Positions 11,849 to 21,999 of a DNA stretch of 64,000 nucleotides are shown here, one piece after another. This DNA is from Anadara kagoshimensis (Eukaryota > Mollusca > Bivalvia > Arcoida > Arcidae). The translations under genes were made by a program, and so were the position numbers. The notes under the pieces are model-generated. The model had not been told where the DNA came from. It saw only the letters and a program-made list of their open reading frames with translations, and did no database searches. The stretch's first letter is position 1; every line of letters starts with the position of its first letter. The DNA is taken from assembly GCA_021292105.1 (NCBI GenBank), contig CM037860.1, positions 14,650,698 through 14,714,697 on the forward strand. Direction: 5' to 3'.

Positions 11849-12070
11849 ATGGAGTAATGCATGGTTTTTAATGTCCCAGTCAAGATTCTGTCACTGATAT
11901 TGATGTTGTCTGTTCTGAGACAGTGGAGGAAACTGGAGTACCAGGTGAAAAACACTGACATTCCACAAATGAATTGACATTTTTTTTCACACTAGGATCT
12001 GTTTAGAGTGGGATTCAAAACTAGGCGGTGAAAGGGGTTGATCTATAGGTGCTAGCTTTAGACCACTTGT
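11849..12070 (-). repeat. SINE-2 copy (tRNA-headed SINE), minus orientation
   Basis: Begins with the 3'-end signature GGAGTAATG...TTTAATGTCCCAGTCAAGA, then the CACTGATATTGA, GTGGAGGAAACTGGAGT, CACACTAGGATCTG and TGGGATTC blocks in the order shared by all SINE-2 copies here. It ends with the inverted tRNA-like head (TAGACCACTTG). The inverted B box GGATTCAAAACTA is degraded. Non-coding and presumably inactive. Confidence 0.75.
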
Positions 12071-12089
12071 CTTTAGAGATTAACAGCTT

Positions 12090-12165
12090 TTAGGTGGTGC
12101 AGTGGTAAGCATTGTTGTCAGTCAGTAATATCATGACTTTCAATTCAAGTATCATGCTTATCATG
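12090..12165 (+). repeat. Possible decayed tRNA-like SINE head
   Basis: GGTGGTGCAGTGGTAAGCA resembles an A box and CAATTCAAGTA, about 50 nt later, a B box. Adjacent to SINE-2 at 11849-12070. No body or tail was recognised, so this is weak. Confidence 0.25.
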
Positions 12166-12754
12166 AATATATTAAATGATATTGCCATTGATCTGTTTAA
12201 AAGTGTTGGTTTTTGTCTGCTTGTTTCAAAATAACACTTACAAACAAGTTTATTCTATGACAAAAATTAAGACCCACACATCACACATTGTTTTCTGCAA
12301 CATTGTGCATGATGAATATAAACTTATTTATCATTGTAGAGTAAACAAATCTTTAAATTCAATATGAAATTTGAGGTGTGGTAAAAAATTGAACATGAAT
12401 ATACAATACAAATACATTGTGATTAAAACAAAAGCCTAATGTCCTTGGGACCTGTTATGCAACTTTCAGAAAGGATGGAATGGTAAAAACCTTCCAGAAG
12501 TATGATAGCAAATCCTCCTACATCTAACATACATGTTATGCAGGTGAAAATAATTCATGTTCCGTTTCATTGAATGATACAGTACTTATCAATATATGAG
12601 CTTTGGTTGTGGGGATTACAAAAAGAAGAGAAAATATTTTTGTTTTTTCAATATGGGATATGTAGAGGTCCCTTCGAGCTTCTAACATAGCTGAATAAAT
12701 AATATTGGAATATGATAAAACAAAATTTTAGTGTTTTTATATGTTATGTTATGT

Positions 12755-12920
12755 TCTAGGTAGCCAAGTGTGTAAAGCTTTTACCAAAAGTTAAAAAAGT
12801 TGAAGGTTTCAAATTTAAATCTGACTTTGCATATTTATCAACATGAAATGACAAACCAATATACAATTCCCAGGATTGATTCTGTAACTCCCAGTATTTA
12901 TTCTGTAAGTATTTTGGAGA
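12755..12920 (+). repeat. Possible decayed tRNA-headed SINE
   Basis: GGTAGCCAAGTGTGTAAAGC (A-box-like) is followed by GGTTTCAAATTTAAATC (B-box-like) at tRNA spacing, then non-coding DNA. No other copy was found. Confidence 0.25.
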
Positions 12921-13059
12921 GGAGATCATGGATTTGGATTTAATAATACCTTGTCTGACCCTGCATGATTCTTATTATTTTTTATCTACTTAATATTATT
13001 TCCTATCTGTCACGTAAAGTATGCCAATCAAGAGGCTGTACAAGGGATTGGATTGGATT

Positions 13060-13607
13060 AGTTATGTTTTATGTCCCAGTCAAGATTCTTCCACTTATAT
13101 TGAGGAAGTCAGTACTTGGATAGTGGAGAAACCTGAGTGCCTGCAAAAAACCACCAAACTTCCACAAGTGAATTGACAAACTTTCTTACACTAGGATCTG
13201 CTTTAGTGGGATTTGAACATTGACGGTGAAAGTGACGTGAGTGAGTGAGTAATGGCGTTTAGCATCCCAGTCAAGAATATTTCACTTATATCGAGACATC
13301 TGTGCCTGTGCATTGCGCTGATGGCATTATACAGCAGGGTTCTTTAGCGTGCTAAGCCCACCATGACACGGGACCTCGTTTATTTTAAGTTCCCATCCGA
13401 AAGAACCGTAACTTTCATTTCGTAATGCCGAGTGCTTGGCGAAAGAACAGTCACTACCCACTTTCAAGTCTTGGGTCAGACCCGGTCAGGGTTCGAACCC
13501 ACGACCTCCCACTTACGGAGCGAGCACTCTACCAACTGAGCTACCGCAGTGGTTATTGATGGTGAGAGGTGTTTTGATTGTGAATTATGCTTTAGACTAC
13601 TTGTTCT
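13060..13607 (-). repeat. SINE-2 copy split by a SINE-1 insertion
   Basis: The 3' part (13060-13234) has the SINE-2 blocks TTTTATGTCCCAGTCAAGA, ATTGAGGAAGTCAGT, CACACTAGGATCTG-like and GGGATTTGAAC. The head part resumes at 13555-13607 with the inverted ...ATGCTTTAGACTACTTG. Between them sits a full SINE-1. The site is duplicated: ATTGACGGTGAAAGTG (13219-13234) and ATTGATGGTGAGAGGTG (13555-13571). SINE-2 is therefore the older of the two here. Confidence 0.75.
13235..13554 (-). repeat. SINE-1 copy, near full length (~320 bp), nested in SINE-2
   Basis: Reading the minus strand, the head (13554-13480) is a very well-preserved tRNA-like sequence: GGTAGCTCAGTTGGTAGAG (A box) and GGGTTCGAACCC (B box). 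The body contains GGGTCTGACCCAAGAC and the CACTCGGCATT...GAAAGTTACGG segment. The far end has TCTCGATATAAGTGAAATAT, CTTGACTGGGATGC and a (CACT)n tail at 13236-13250. It is the best-preserved SINE in the window, so probably the youngest. The short open frames on both strands here are by-products of the SINE. Confidence 0.85.
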
Positions 13608-14124
13608 CCAAGGACCCATCTGTAAAAGGGGGTCATCAGCATGGCACACAAGACTCCAGCATAATACATGTAGTTGAAAATTATTTCTACTGGATATGGA
13701 ATCACATACCGTAATTTGAATTACTCCAGGAATCAGTACATAACTGTTTTCCATAACAAGTAGAAATGATTACTCTGCAAGAAACTTAAGGGGTATAATG
13801 TGGTATGCTTAGGAAACCCAAATTGATCATGAAATCTAGCAGAACAAAAGAGAACTTTTTTTAAAAGAAAAATTTAAAGAAAAGTGTACTGTATTCAACT
13901 GATTATAATCACTTATCATTTCACAGATTTTAACAAATGTACTTTAAATTTTATGAGTAATACTTCTTTTTGTCCTTATTCACTATAACAACTTATTAAT
14001 AAAGCTATATGTATGCAATGTATATATATTCCCGGTAAACAAAAGTTCTTGCACAATGTCTAATATAGTAAAAATATTAAAGATAAAATATGATTTGAAC
14101 ATATTTTAGGCAGACAATACACTA

Positions 14125-14336
14125 CAGTACAGGTCTGTTGAAAGTATAACACTGAACAAACAAAAAAGGAGCCGATACGAAGCCTAGCTGATAAGTGGTC
14201 GATATGGATAGCTACTGACTGAAGAGCTGCCAAGAGATAATGGCAGCTGCCCAAAATCTGACAATATATAGCTATGAGGGATGGCGATAAACTGTTCATT
14301 CTGCACAAATTCAGTGTTAAACTTTTGACAGGACTG
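14125..14336. mobile_element. MITE family M copy A, ~212 bp
   Basis: TA-flanked element starting CAGTACAGGTCTGTTGAAAG and ending GTTAAACTTTTGACAGGACTG, inverted copies of each other (about 25 bp). Length matches copies B (15383) and E (51156). The interior contains GATATGGATAGCTA and GCCAAGAGATA blocks shared with other copies. No coding capacity; a TA target points to the Tc1/mariner group. Confidence 0.8.
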
Positions 14337-14741
14337 TATATAAGTGTATCTGCTTAAATATGAATTTAAAACATAATTTTAAATCCTTTTGATGTCTTAA
14401 TCCCCCTCATCAATGTTTTTACACCACTGATAGCTAAAGTATGTCGTGTTTATTGTTAATCATGTAATACCTATTTGAATATTTACATATAGACAATACT
14501 ACGAGTACCCAGGACAACTTTTCCCACAAAGTTGGTTATAAAATGCTCATACATCAAAGCAGGTTAAACAAGCTGATTACAAATATTACTTATATAATGC
14601 TAGAGGTTGTTCAATCAATTTATTCAGATGCACACTCTTGTGCAAACAGAATTTTGTTTATTTTAATATTTTTTCTTTAATTTACATTTTTTCTGATAAA
14701 AGTGCAATATTTTGTTGTTTTACATCCATGGTGATTAAAAT

Positions 14742-14845
14742 TAAACAAATTTTTAAATGGTTCATTTTTAAACAATTTTAAACACATTTTAAATGGTTGA
14801 TTTTAAACAAATTTGAACAAAATTTTAAATGGTTGAATTTTTACT
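14742..14845. repeat. Short degenerate tandem repeat (TTTTAAATGGTTNATTTTTA)
   Basis: Three partial units built on TTTTAAATGGTT followed by ATTTTAAACAA-like sequence, near 14750, 14790 and 14823. Confidence 0.55.
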
Positions 14846-14860
14846 AAATGAAGTTCAATA

Positions 14861-14974
14861 CCAGGGCTGGGTAACTTGAAGCTATCTTAGCAGTTACGAA
14901 CACTTAACGCCTTTGTGTTATATAGGCATTAAGTGTTTGTAACTGCTAAGAGAGCTTCGAGTTACCCAGCCCAG
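14861..14974. mobile_element. 114-bp near-perfect palindrome, TA-flanked foldback MITE
   Basis: The left arm CTGGGTAACTTGAAGCTATC... and the right arm are inverted copies for about 48 bp with only a handful of mismatches, around a 13-nt AT-rich loop near 14912-14924. TA lies immediately outside both ends (14859-14860 and 14975-14976). It would fold into one long hairpin as RNA or single-stranded DNA. It lies between MITE copies A and B. Confidence 0.75.
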
Positions 14975-15382
14975 TATTACGCTTAAGGTCACTGATTTCA
15001 AGATGCAGTGTCAGGCACTATGTTAAATGCCACTTGGTAGACAATTTACCAAAAAAAAACCATTGGCAACATTTTTTAATTCAGTGGAGTGAAGTCATTC
15101 AAAATTTTATGCTCAACCTGTTTTAACTTTTTTAACTCGGGTATTGGGAGGGTACTTCAGTTCTGGAATTTTCATTTATGTTTCAAATTGGATAAATCAC
15201 AAAAACTATAAAAACATTACTTCAAGACTTTTCAGATCAAGGGAGAAAAACAGGGAAAAATAAGTATGTATGTTATTTTCACATTTATGGTACATCACTC
15301 GTGGGACCGGAAGCCTACAAGATCTTGTACAAGACCAGACAAATGCTTTTACAAGTAACTATGTAAATGTTATGGAGTGATA

Positions 15383-15597
15383 CAGTATAGGCCCGTCGGA
15401 AGTTTAACACTAAGCTAACAAATTAGTAAAGCTCATCTCTGCTCCTTGTTTTCTATATCTCGCCAGATTTTTGGCAGATGTTACTGATCAATCAGCAGTT
15501 GTTCGGTCACTAGCTACCAACATATCGGCCACTTGGCAGTGGAACTTTGACTACTTTTTGTTTTCTCGTTGTTTAAACTTTTGGCAAGTCTGTACTG
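15383..15597. mobile_element. MITE family M copy B, 215 bp
   Basis: TA at 15381-15382 and 15598-15599. Starts CAGTATAGGCCCGTCGGAAG and ends AACTTTTGGCAAGTCTGTACTG. The interior CTATATCTCGCCAG and ACATATCGGCCACTTGGCAG parts are in inverted orientation relative to copy A. Confidence 0.8.
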
Positions 15598-15769
15598 TAT
15601 GTCCCTAATTGGTAGAGAGGACATTAATACCTCCGAATATTAAATTAGCAGCATTACATAACGGCTTGGAATATAAAATCGATTATCATTATACAGTCAT
15701 GAACATCTGTTAAACTTTGACAAAACAAAGACAGAATTCTCTACAGAATTCCCAAAGAATCAATAAAAA

Positions 15770-16300
15770 AATCATGGGGAAAATTTATAACATGGAATCA
15801 AACACAAAAGTGAAAAACTAAGGGAAAATCTATTACAATGAATCAAACGCAAGAGTTAAAAAAAATTATGGGAAAATTTATAACATTGAATCAAACACAA
15901 GAGTTAAAAAAATTACGGGAAAATTTATAACATTGAATCAAACACAAGAGTTAAAAAAATTACGGGAAAATTTATAACTATGCATGAAACATGAGTAAAA
16001 AAAACTTTTACAAGAATGGATGACATAAAAAGTGAAACATTTAAGAGAAAATTAGTAATGTCAAATTCATTTCTTAAATTATTTTGACAATGCCAATGGA
16101 AAATGGAAAAGTAAAAGTAACAGATCCATGAGATGAGAGGCAGAAATAAGTTATGAGAAAATTGATAGGAATTAATAACAAGAAAGAAAAATTAAGAGAA
16201 AATTTATAACAACCAATTTTTAAGTTATTTGGTTATTTTTTTAATTTCTAACAACTGACAAAGGAAGAGAAAAAGTTGAGGGAAAATTTAACAAGTATGT
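15770..16300. repeat. Tandem array, ~47-bp unit, decaying rightward
   Basis: GGGAAAATTTATAACATTGA followed by ATCAAACACAAGAGTTAAAA recurs at 15777, 15822, 15870, 15917 and 15964; the last two full intervals are exactly 47 bp. From about 16010 to 16300 further degraded units are recognisable by GAGAAAATT or GGGAAAATTTA. The left units are closely similar, suggesting a recent local expansion next to an older tail. Confidence 0.8.
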
Positions 16301-16309
16301 TGTGTAATT

Positions 16310-16820
16310 TTATAATTCTTAATGAGTATTTGTGATGAAGAGATTAATTTACACATTGTAACAAACTGGTAGAAAAATATAGGAGTGTTTCTAAAAAATA
16401 TAAATAAAAGTAAAAATAAAATAAAAATAATGAAACAAGAGAGATGGAAAGAGATAAATGTGCAAAAAGTATAAATTACCATTTATCTCTCTTTAAAAAT
16501 TTGGAAATAAATAGTTTTAACACACTATATGACAGAGTTTAAATTTAGTTATAAAATATAAAAATAATGCAATAACAATCCCATTGGACACCTGCTTCAA
16601 TATTTCATGATTTTAACTGAAATATTAATGTTTTAACAAATTCTCACAAAATTCATATTAATCTTGAAGCTCTGACAATAAATTTTTAATAATGATTCCC
16701 CCAAAAATCTAGTATCATTATCAGCAGCAATTTTAGTTGACAACTCTAATGGTCTAACTATGGTAAAGGCAAACATTGACTAAAAATATTTTAACATTTT
16801 ACTGAAATTTTGCATAAATC
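16310..16820. other. Non-coding stretch without recognised features
   Basis: AT-rich DNA with A-rich runs; no supported feature. Confidence 0.5.
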
Positions 16821-16826
16821 TGTTAT

Positions 16827-16940
16827 ATATACAAAAATGTACTCAAAGTTTTGTTAAAGAATAGTGGTCAGAATTATAGCACAATATACAAAAATGTACT
16901 CAAAGTTTTGTTAAAGAATAGTGGCCAGAATTATAGCACA
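16827..16940. repeat. Perfectly spaced 57-bp tandem duplication
   Basis: ATATACAAAAATGTACTCAA begins at 16827 and again at 16884. The two copies differ at essentially one position (GTGGTCAG against GTGGCCAG), so the duplication is recent. Confidence 0.9.
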
Positions 16941-17289
16941 TTTTAAGATGGTCCAAGATCTAGTATATGCCAAACATTATTGTGGATGGCAGGTGAAAAC
17001 AGCTAGATAAGGCAGACAGACTTACCTCCCTTATATCATTCAACTGACAACAAATTAAAACTCCTAGTTTATCTCCCCTTGTGTCATAATCAATAAGTAA
17101 GTTTCAATTTGTTTCATTTAAATATTATTTTACAATTTATTTAAAAAAAAAACAAAGAGAAAAAAACCTCATATTTTTATTAATGAATACAAGGAAATGA
17201 AAGGTCTATATAACAACTCTGAAGTCCTAATTAATAAAGAACAATTTTCTTGTACTTTTACCTAACTTATGAATTCTAAGAAGAGTTTG

Positions 17290-17445
17290 ATTATTTGAAT
17301 GAATGAATGGAAATTCACATCCCATATCACTCATATTGAGACATCACCAGCTATATCATTTTGTAATGTAAATACTTGTTCCAATGAAAAATTACCATTC
17401 TCTTGATGCTGGGAATCAAACCAGGTCGCCAAATAGTAAAGCAAC
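17290..17445 (-). repeat. Degraded SINE-1-like element
   Basis: Starts with (GAAT)n and a TTCACATCCC...CATATTGAGACATCACCAGCT stretch, the SINE-1 3' region. It then has GGGAATCAAACCAGG, an inverted B-box-like word, and ends near GCAACCAAACTCC. The middle of SINE-1 is missing. Confidence 0.45.
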
Positions 17446-17686
17446 CAAACTCCTTTTTCACAAAAGAGGTATCCAATAATAGAGACAGTAGTAACGTTTT
17501 TTGGTTGTGTATATATATAAAATACTATACCATGTAGCTATATTGTTACATTTTATACAATACTTACCATGATATATAACTTTATCTTCTATCGATACAC
17601 GGACACAACCACAAATTGTGTTAAACTGTTACATAATGACGTCCAACCTACAATACATCAAATATATACCATCACTACTTATGACA

Positions 17687-17948
17687 AATAAATGCTTATT
17701 GCAACTGCATTTATAAGTACTTCTACAACCACTTTATAATTACTTAATATGATATCTCATTTCATAGATATTTTATTTACGTATGGGGAAATAAATCCTT
17801 TTGCTTTGATTCCAGAGTACACAAAAATACTTACTGTAACTACATTTATAAGTACTTCGACAACCAAAGTTTCTTACATCTCACATTTCATGTATATGTT
17901 ATTCTAGTATGGGAATTAAATCCATTTATTTTGATTCCAAAGTTCAGA
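17687..17948. repeat. Tandem duplication, period 135 bp
   Basis: TTTATAAGTACTTC occurs at 17710 and 17845. Flanking blocks (GCAACTGCAT/GTAACTACAT, ATCTCATTTCAT/TCTCACATTTCAT, TTTTGATTCCAAAG) match in order, with about 15% divergence. Confidence 0.75.
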
Positions 17949-18040
17949 ATTTGACAATAAAACTATTTCAAGTACACATGCACTGCAATATCATCCGCTA
18001 AGCGAATAAATGAGCGTTTCAACTTTCAAGACAAAGAATT

Positions 18041-18340
18041 CCATGAATGGGGTTTTATATGCCAGTCAAGAATATTTCACTTACATCAAGACATCACCTT
18101 TAGGTGAAGTGTCATAAATTTTTACCTTTGCATTGCAAACAGATTAATGTACAGTAACGATTCTTAGCATGCCACACCTATTGAGACACAGGACATCATT
18201 TTTAAGGTCTCTTCTAAAGAAAGAGTGTTTGGTGAAAAAAAAAACAGTCACTAAAATTAACTTATTTCCAAGCCTTGTTCAGACCATGTGAAGATTTGAA
18301 CCCCTACCTCCAACATACGATCAAGGCCAAGGAGTTGCAA
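18041..18340 (-). repeat. SINE-1 copy, moderately diverged
   Basis: From GTTTTATATGCCAGTCAAGA and TATTTCACTTACATCAAGAC through GTGAAGTGTCATAAATTTTT, CCACACCTATTGAGACACAG and CTAAAGAAAGAGTGTTTGGT to the inverted B box TTTGAACCCCTACCTCC. The order is identical to the copy at 13235-13554. The A-box end is largely lost beyond 18330. Confidence 0.75.
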
Positions 18341-18344
18341 GTAT

Positions 18345-19700
18345 GGAAATTATTATATATTACTCTTGCATGTTACCAAAACTTATTTTTCACTAAATTT
18401 TTTTCCAGTCAATTCCACCTTCAATAAGTAAGATAATCAGATGAGGTGGACAGCATGTTAGGAGTACCAGTATATCATAAAAAATATCTACTAATATTTC
18501 ATATTTTATGCCAAAAAAAGGCAACTCTCATATGATTTTATTCTCTTTATTCCAGTCCATAAAACTTTCAAATGATTTAGAAAACAAGACCCATTTAGGA
18601 TTCAACCCTGTATTGCTGAGGTACTATTATCACTGGAAATAGTCATCTGAATTTACAACAACAGCTGCAAATCTCATTGAAGCACACAATTCTATAAGTA
18701 TTCTTATGACAAAGTTCCAAAAGCAATAATTATAGGAAAAACTCCCCAAATGTCACCAAAACAGGAGGTGAACATCACTGACATGTGCCAAAACATGGGT
18801 AAAATTTTATATTGTGGATAGTTCACGGGAGTTACAGCTTACACAAAGTATGTGCTGTAAAGATGGGAAGGAAGGATGGAGAGATAAATGGACAGAGTTA
18901 AGCAATCACTAGACATGCTTTTGCCTCTGGCGACACAGTTAAAAATTTCATGTCTTCAATCATCTATATAATCAATTAACTATGTTTAATTAGCAGAAAA
19001 AGAATAAAACTATTTAAAAGGAGACACTTTTATAATGTAGTGTATGTTTGATAGAGACTTTGTGGCTTGTAAGGAATTCTGGCGTCAAGAAAAATATAAA
19101 GAACTAATACACCACAATGTACAGGAATCATTACATAATCAATAACAAATAAAAATAATCCATTTATTGCTATGTATTCTACTGTGTAACCCGATGAGGC
19201 AAAGAAATGCCATTTTTATTAGAGTTATTTCCCTTTATACCTTATTCTTAGCAGAATCAATTATCGTCAAGTTGATTATAGTCGTACATAAAACAGTGCA
19301 GTCTGAGTGCAATTGCATTAAATCTGTTTATTTATTATTTATAATGTAAAGTTAATGTGATAATAAACATAGTTTTTATGTTAACTAGTTCCGTTGATGG
19401 AGATATAGCTGTTTTTGTTGTATTTTTTTTTAGAAAAAATGTTTAATCTAAGGGTGTTTTTTAGAACTTGTTAAATCTACTGTAATATAATGTACTTTAA
19501 TAAAATTTCATTACAAGAAAGTAGAGCAGAAGAAATCTGATATAAAAACTTGAGAAATAAATCTGAACAAAATAATGTGCAGCCCTCCATTTTTCTTGCT
19601 AATATTCATCTTTTTCTCCAAGTAATATAATAGGTAGTAGTCTGTTAGAAATGGTCTTATTCATATAACTTCAATAACTTATGGTAATGTTGTAGTTTTC
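18345..19700. other. Non-coding stretch without recognised features
   Basis: Unique AT-rich DNA. The 60-codon frame at 19167-19349 shows no motif or splice context. Confidence 0.5.
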
Positions 19701-19718
19701 TAAAATTTTATGGATATA

Positions 19719-20157
19719 CAGTGCAGACCTGTCAAAAGTTTAACATTGAGCTAACGAAAATAAGTCAAAAGTTCAGTTGCAGAGTGGCAGGGATATGGAT
19801 AGCTAGTTACTGAAAAGTTGCTGGTTTCACAATCATTCCTTAGCTAAGATTTTCCTTAACTTAAATTTTGGTTATCTATTTTTGGAACTACTGATGAATG
19901 TTTTTGTCAAAACTAAATGCAAATGCTTTAACCTAGAAGTGATCTTAAACTGACATCTTAAATTCCTGAATATCTTAAAAATTAACAGAATTATAAAAAT
20001 TTGAAATTTTGCCAGTTTTAAGTTAAGGAAAATCTTAGCTAAGGAATGATTTTGAAACTGGGACCTGCAGAGATATAGCTGAAGAGAGACAGAGATGAGG
20101 TGTTGATTCAGTTTTAATTTGTTTCCTTAATATTAAACTTTCAACAGGTCTGTACTG
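19719..20157. mobile_element. MITE family M copy C, 439 bp with a nested MITE
   Basis: TA-flanked (19717-19718, 20158-20159). Starts CAGTGCAGACCTGTCAAAAG and ends CTTTCAACAGGTCTGTACTG. It is twice the family length because a second inverted-repeat element occupies about 19821-20062. Removing that leaves about 200 bp, close to copies A, B and E. Confidence 0.8.
19821..20062. mobile_element. ~242-bp MITE nested in family M copy C
   Basis: The ends are inverted copies over about 50 bp: CATTCCTTAGCTAAGATTTT near 19835 against AAAATCTTAGCTAAGGAATG near 20029-20048, continuing into TTCCTTAACTTAAA and GTTTCA on each side. The core is AT-rich and non-coding. No second copy was seen in this window. 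Confidence 0.75.
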
Positions 20158-20365
20158 TAGGTAACTAAATCTAATACCGGTAGTCAATTTGACAAACTAC
20201 AATGCTATATCTGTAGGGTACTAGTAATTGCAAAGACACTTTTTGACATATAGCTCCATATTTTTTTCATACTTTGACCAATTCATTTTATTTGTGACAG
20301 GAAAAAGTGAAAATGGAGGATCAGACTGGGGTTGAAGTCGGAAACTTCCTGTACTATACAGTAGA

Positions 20366-21130
20366 GTAGAGTGGAATGATGGAGTTTTATGCCCCAGTTA
20401 AAGATTTCTTTCACTTTTATTGAGACTGTCAGTTCAGGGATGGCAGAGCAAAACAGAGTTCAGTTCAGGGATGGCAGAGCAAAACAGAGTTCAGTTCAGG
20501 GATGGCAGAGGAAAACAGAGTTCAGTTCAGGGATGGCAGAGCAAAACAGAGTTCAGTTCAGGGATGGCAGAGAAAAAAACAGAGTTCAGTTCAGGGATGG
20601 CAGAGCAAAACAGAGTTCAGTTCAGGGATGGCAGAGGAAAACAGAGTTCAGTTCAGGGATGGCAGAGCAAAACAGAGTTCAGTTCAGGGATAGGAAAACA
20701 GAGTTCAGTTCAGGGATGGCAGAGCAAAACAGAGTTCAGTTCAGGGATGGCAGAGCAAAACAGAGTTCAGTTCAGGGATGGCAGAGCAAAACAGAGTTCA
20801 GTTCAGGGATGGCAGAGCAAAACAGAGTTCAGTTCAGGGATGGCAGAGGAAAACAGAGTTCAGTTCAGGGATGGCAGAGCAAAACAGAGTTCAGTTCAAG
20901 GATGGCAGAGCAAAACAGAGTTCAGTTCAGGGATGGCAGAGCAAAACAGAGTTTAGTTCAGGGATGGCAGAGCAAAACAGAGTTCCATGAGTAAACCACC
21001 GACCTTTGACAAGCGAAATTACAAACTTTCTCACACTAGTATCCATCTCAAATGGGATTTGAACCTAGGCAGTGAATGACACTGTGAGCCATAAGCGTAT
21101 GCTTTAGACCACTAGGCCATCATGCCCCCC
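20366..21130 (-). repeat. SINE-2 copy with an expanded internal minisatellite
   Basis: The left segment has the SINE-2 3' end: GAGTGGAATGATGGAG, TTTTATGCCCCAGTTAAAGA, TATTGAGACTGTCAGTTC. The right segment has CACACTAGTATCCATC, TGGGATTTGAACCTAGG (inverted B box) and TTTAGACCACTAGGCCATC (inverted A box), so the tRNA-like head is well preserved. Between them, a segment that occurs once in other SINE-2 copies (GTCAGTTCTAGGAACATGGA at 47520) has been amplified to about 555 bp. Without the array the element is about 210 bp. Confidence 0.85.
20430..20984 (+). repeat. 31-bp minisatellite, ~18 units, open in all three plus frames
   Basis: The unit is CAGTTCAGGGATGGCAGAGC followed by AAAACAGAGTT (31 bp). 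Unit starts are regular: 20430, 20461, 20492, 20523, 20554 (33 bp), 20587, 20618, 20649, 20680 (26 bp), 20706 and so on to 20984. Because 31 is not a multiple of 3 and the unit lacks stops in any plus frame, each frame reads the same 31-residue repeat (AEQNRVQFRDGRAKQSSVQG and onward). The resulting frame of 201 codons (20389-20994) is a by-product of the array and begins within SINE sequence. I do not call it a gene. Confidence 0.92.
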
Positions 21131-21499
21131 AGTTCTGTACTATATATGAATGATCTACCAACTGAGGTATTAAGACTGGTATATGAGAAACTGGAAGTCA
21201 TAAACAACATACATACAATTTTAAATGCATTTATTGCTACTTAAAGTGCAGTAATTTGAAGAGAAACTACTCATATATCACAATTACACCTAACCACAGG
21301 CATACCTGGCAGTTTTATATCAAAGGGATTAAAGTTACATAATCTTTAATTAAAATGTTTAAGATTTAAGAGTCTTTATAGTTTTACGACCTTTTAGAAT
21401 GATAATTAGTTGTGAAAAGGTAAATATTTGCACCCGACTGTTCAGGTAAACAGGAGTAAACAGAAGGACAAGATGTATGATTTTATAACAAGCAGATTC

Positions 21500-21740
21500 A
21501 GTGAATTAGTATCAACCGCCATAAATTTTTATGCTCAAAGGGCCATAACTCCCAGGAAAATGAGCATACAAACTTGGATTTATGATATGTGCATTTTTTA
21601 TCAATGCTGATGCTTTGCACCAAGTTTCGTAAAATAGTACTTCATAGTTTTGGAGAATTACTCCGGAAAAGAAGTGTCTGGAAGAAGGAAGGACAGGATT
21701 GGTGGAAGGAAGGGAATAATAATACTTAATCTAACTAAAA
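21500..21740 (+). repeat. Fragment of a common mollusc dispersed repeat
   Basis: AAAGGGCCATAACTCCCAGG, CACCAAGTTTCGTAAAATAG, AATTACTCCGGAAAAGAAGT and (GGAAGGA)n-like words follow in an order I associate with a dispersed repeat family of molluscan genomes (recall, not a search). Degraded and non-coding; the 60- and 77-codon frames in it are not genes. Confidence 0.5.
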
Positions 21741-21999
21741 ATGAAACCTTTCCATGCTTGGTAATATGTAAAAATTTCAATGACATAAAATCTGCAAAAT
21801 ACACCATATTCAATGTCATCTACAGTTTTTCCCCCCAGATTTTTAAAATTTCTCATTATTCCCACCTGTTTGAAAAAAAATAGGGATATTATTTATAAGT
21901 TCTGTTACTCCACTTAATTAAATGAATTTTCAATGAAATTGATGCACCAGCTTAGTTACTAATACCTTTGTGGTCTGCAAGAACACAAATTGTGCCCAA

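Noticed and set aside
13476-13554. Well-preserved tRNA-like sequence (minus) as a true tRNA gene
   Set aside because: It is joined directly to the SINE-1 body shared with other copies, and no closing acceptor stem was seen. It is the SINE promoter head.
17020-17040. Minus-strand AGGGAG|GTAAGTCT as a splice donor
   Set aside because: AGGGAGGTAA words are common in mollusc repeats, and there is no convincing acceptor at exon distance.
20389-20994. Open frame of 201 codons with regular 31-residue repeats, as a repeat-protein gene
   Set aside because: It arises from a 31-bp minisatellite with no stops in any plus frame, embedded in SINE-2. Overlapping frames are equally open, so there is no frame-specific constraint.
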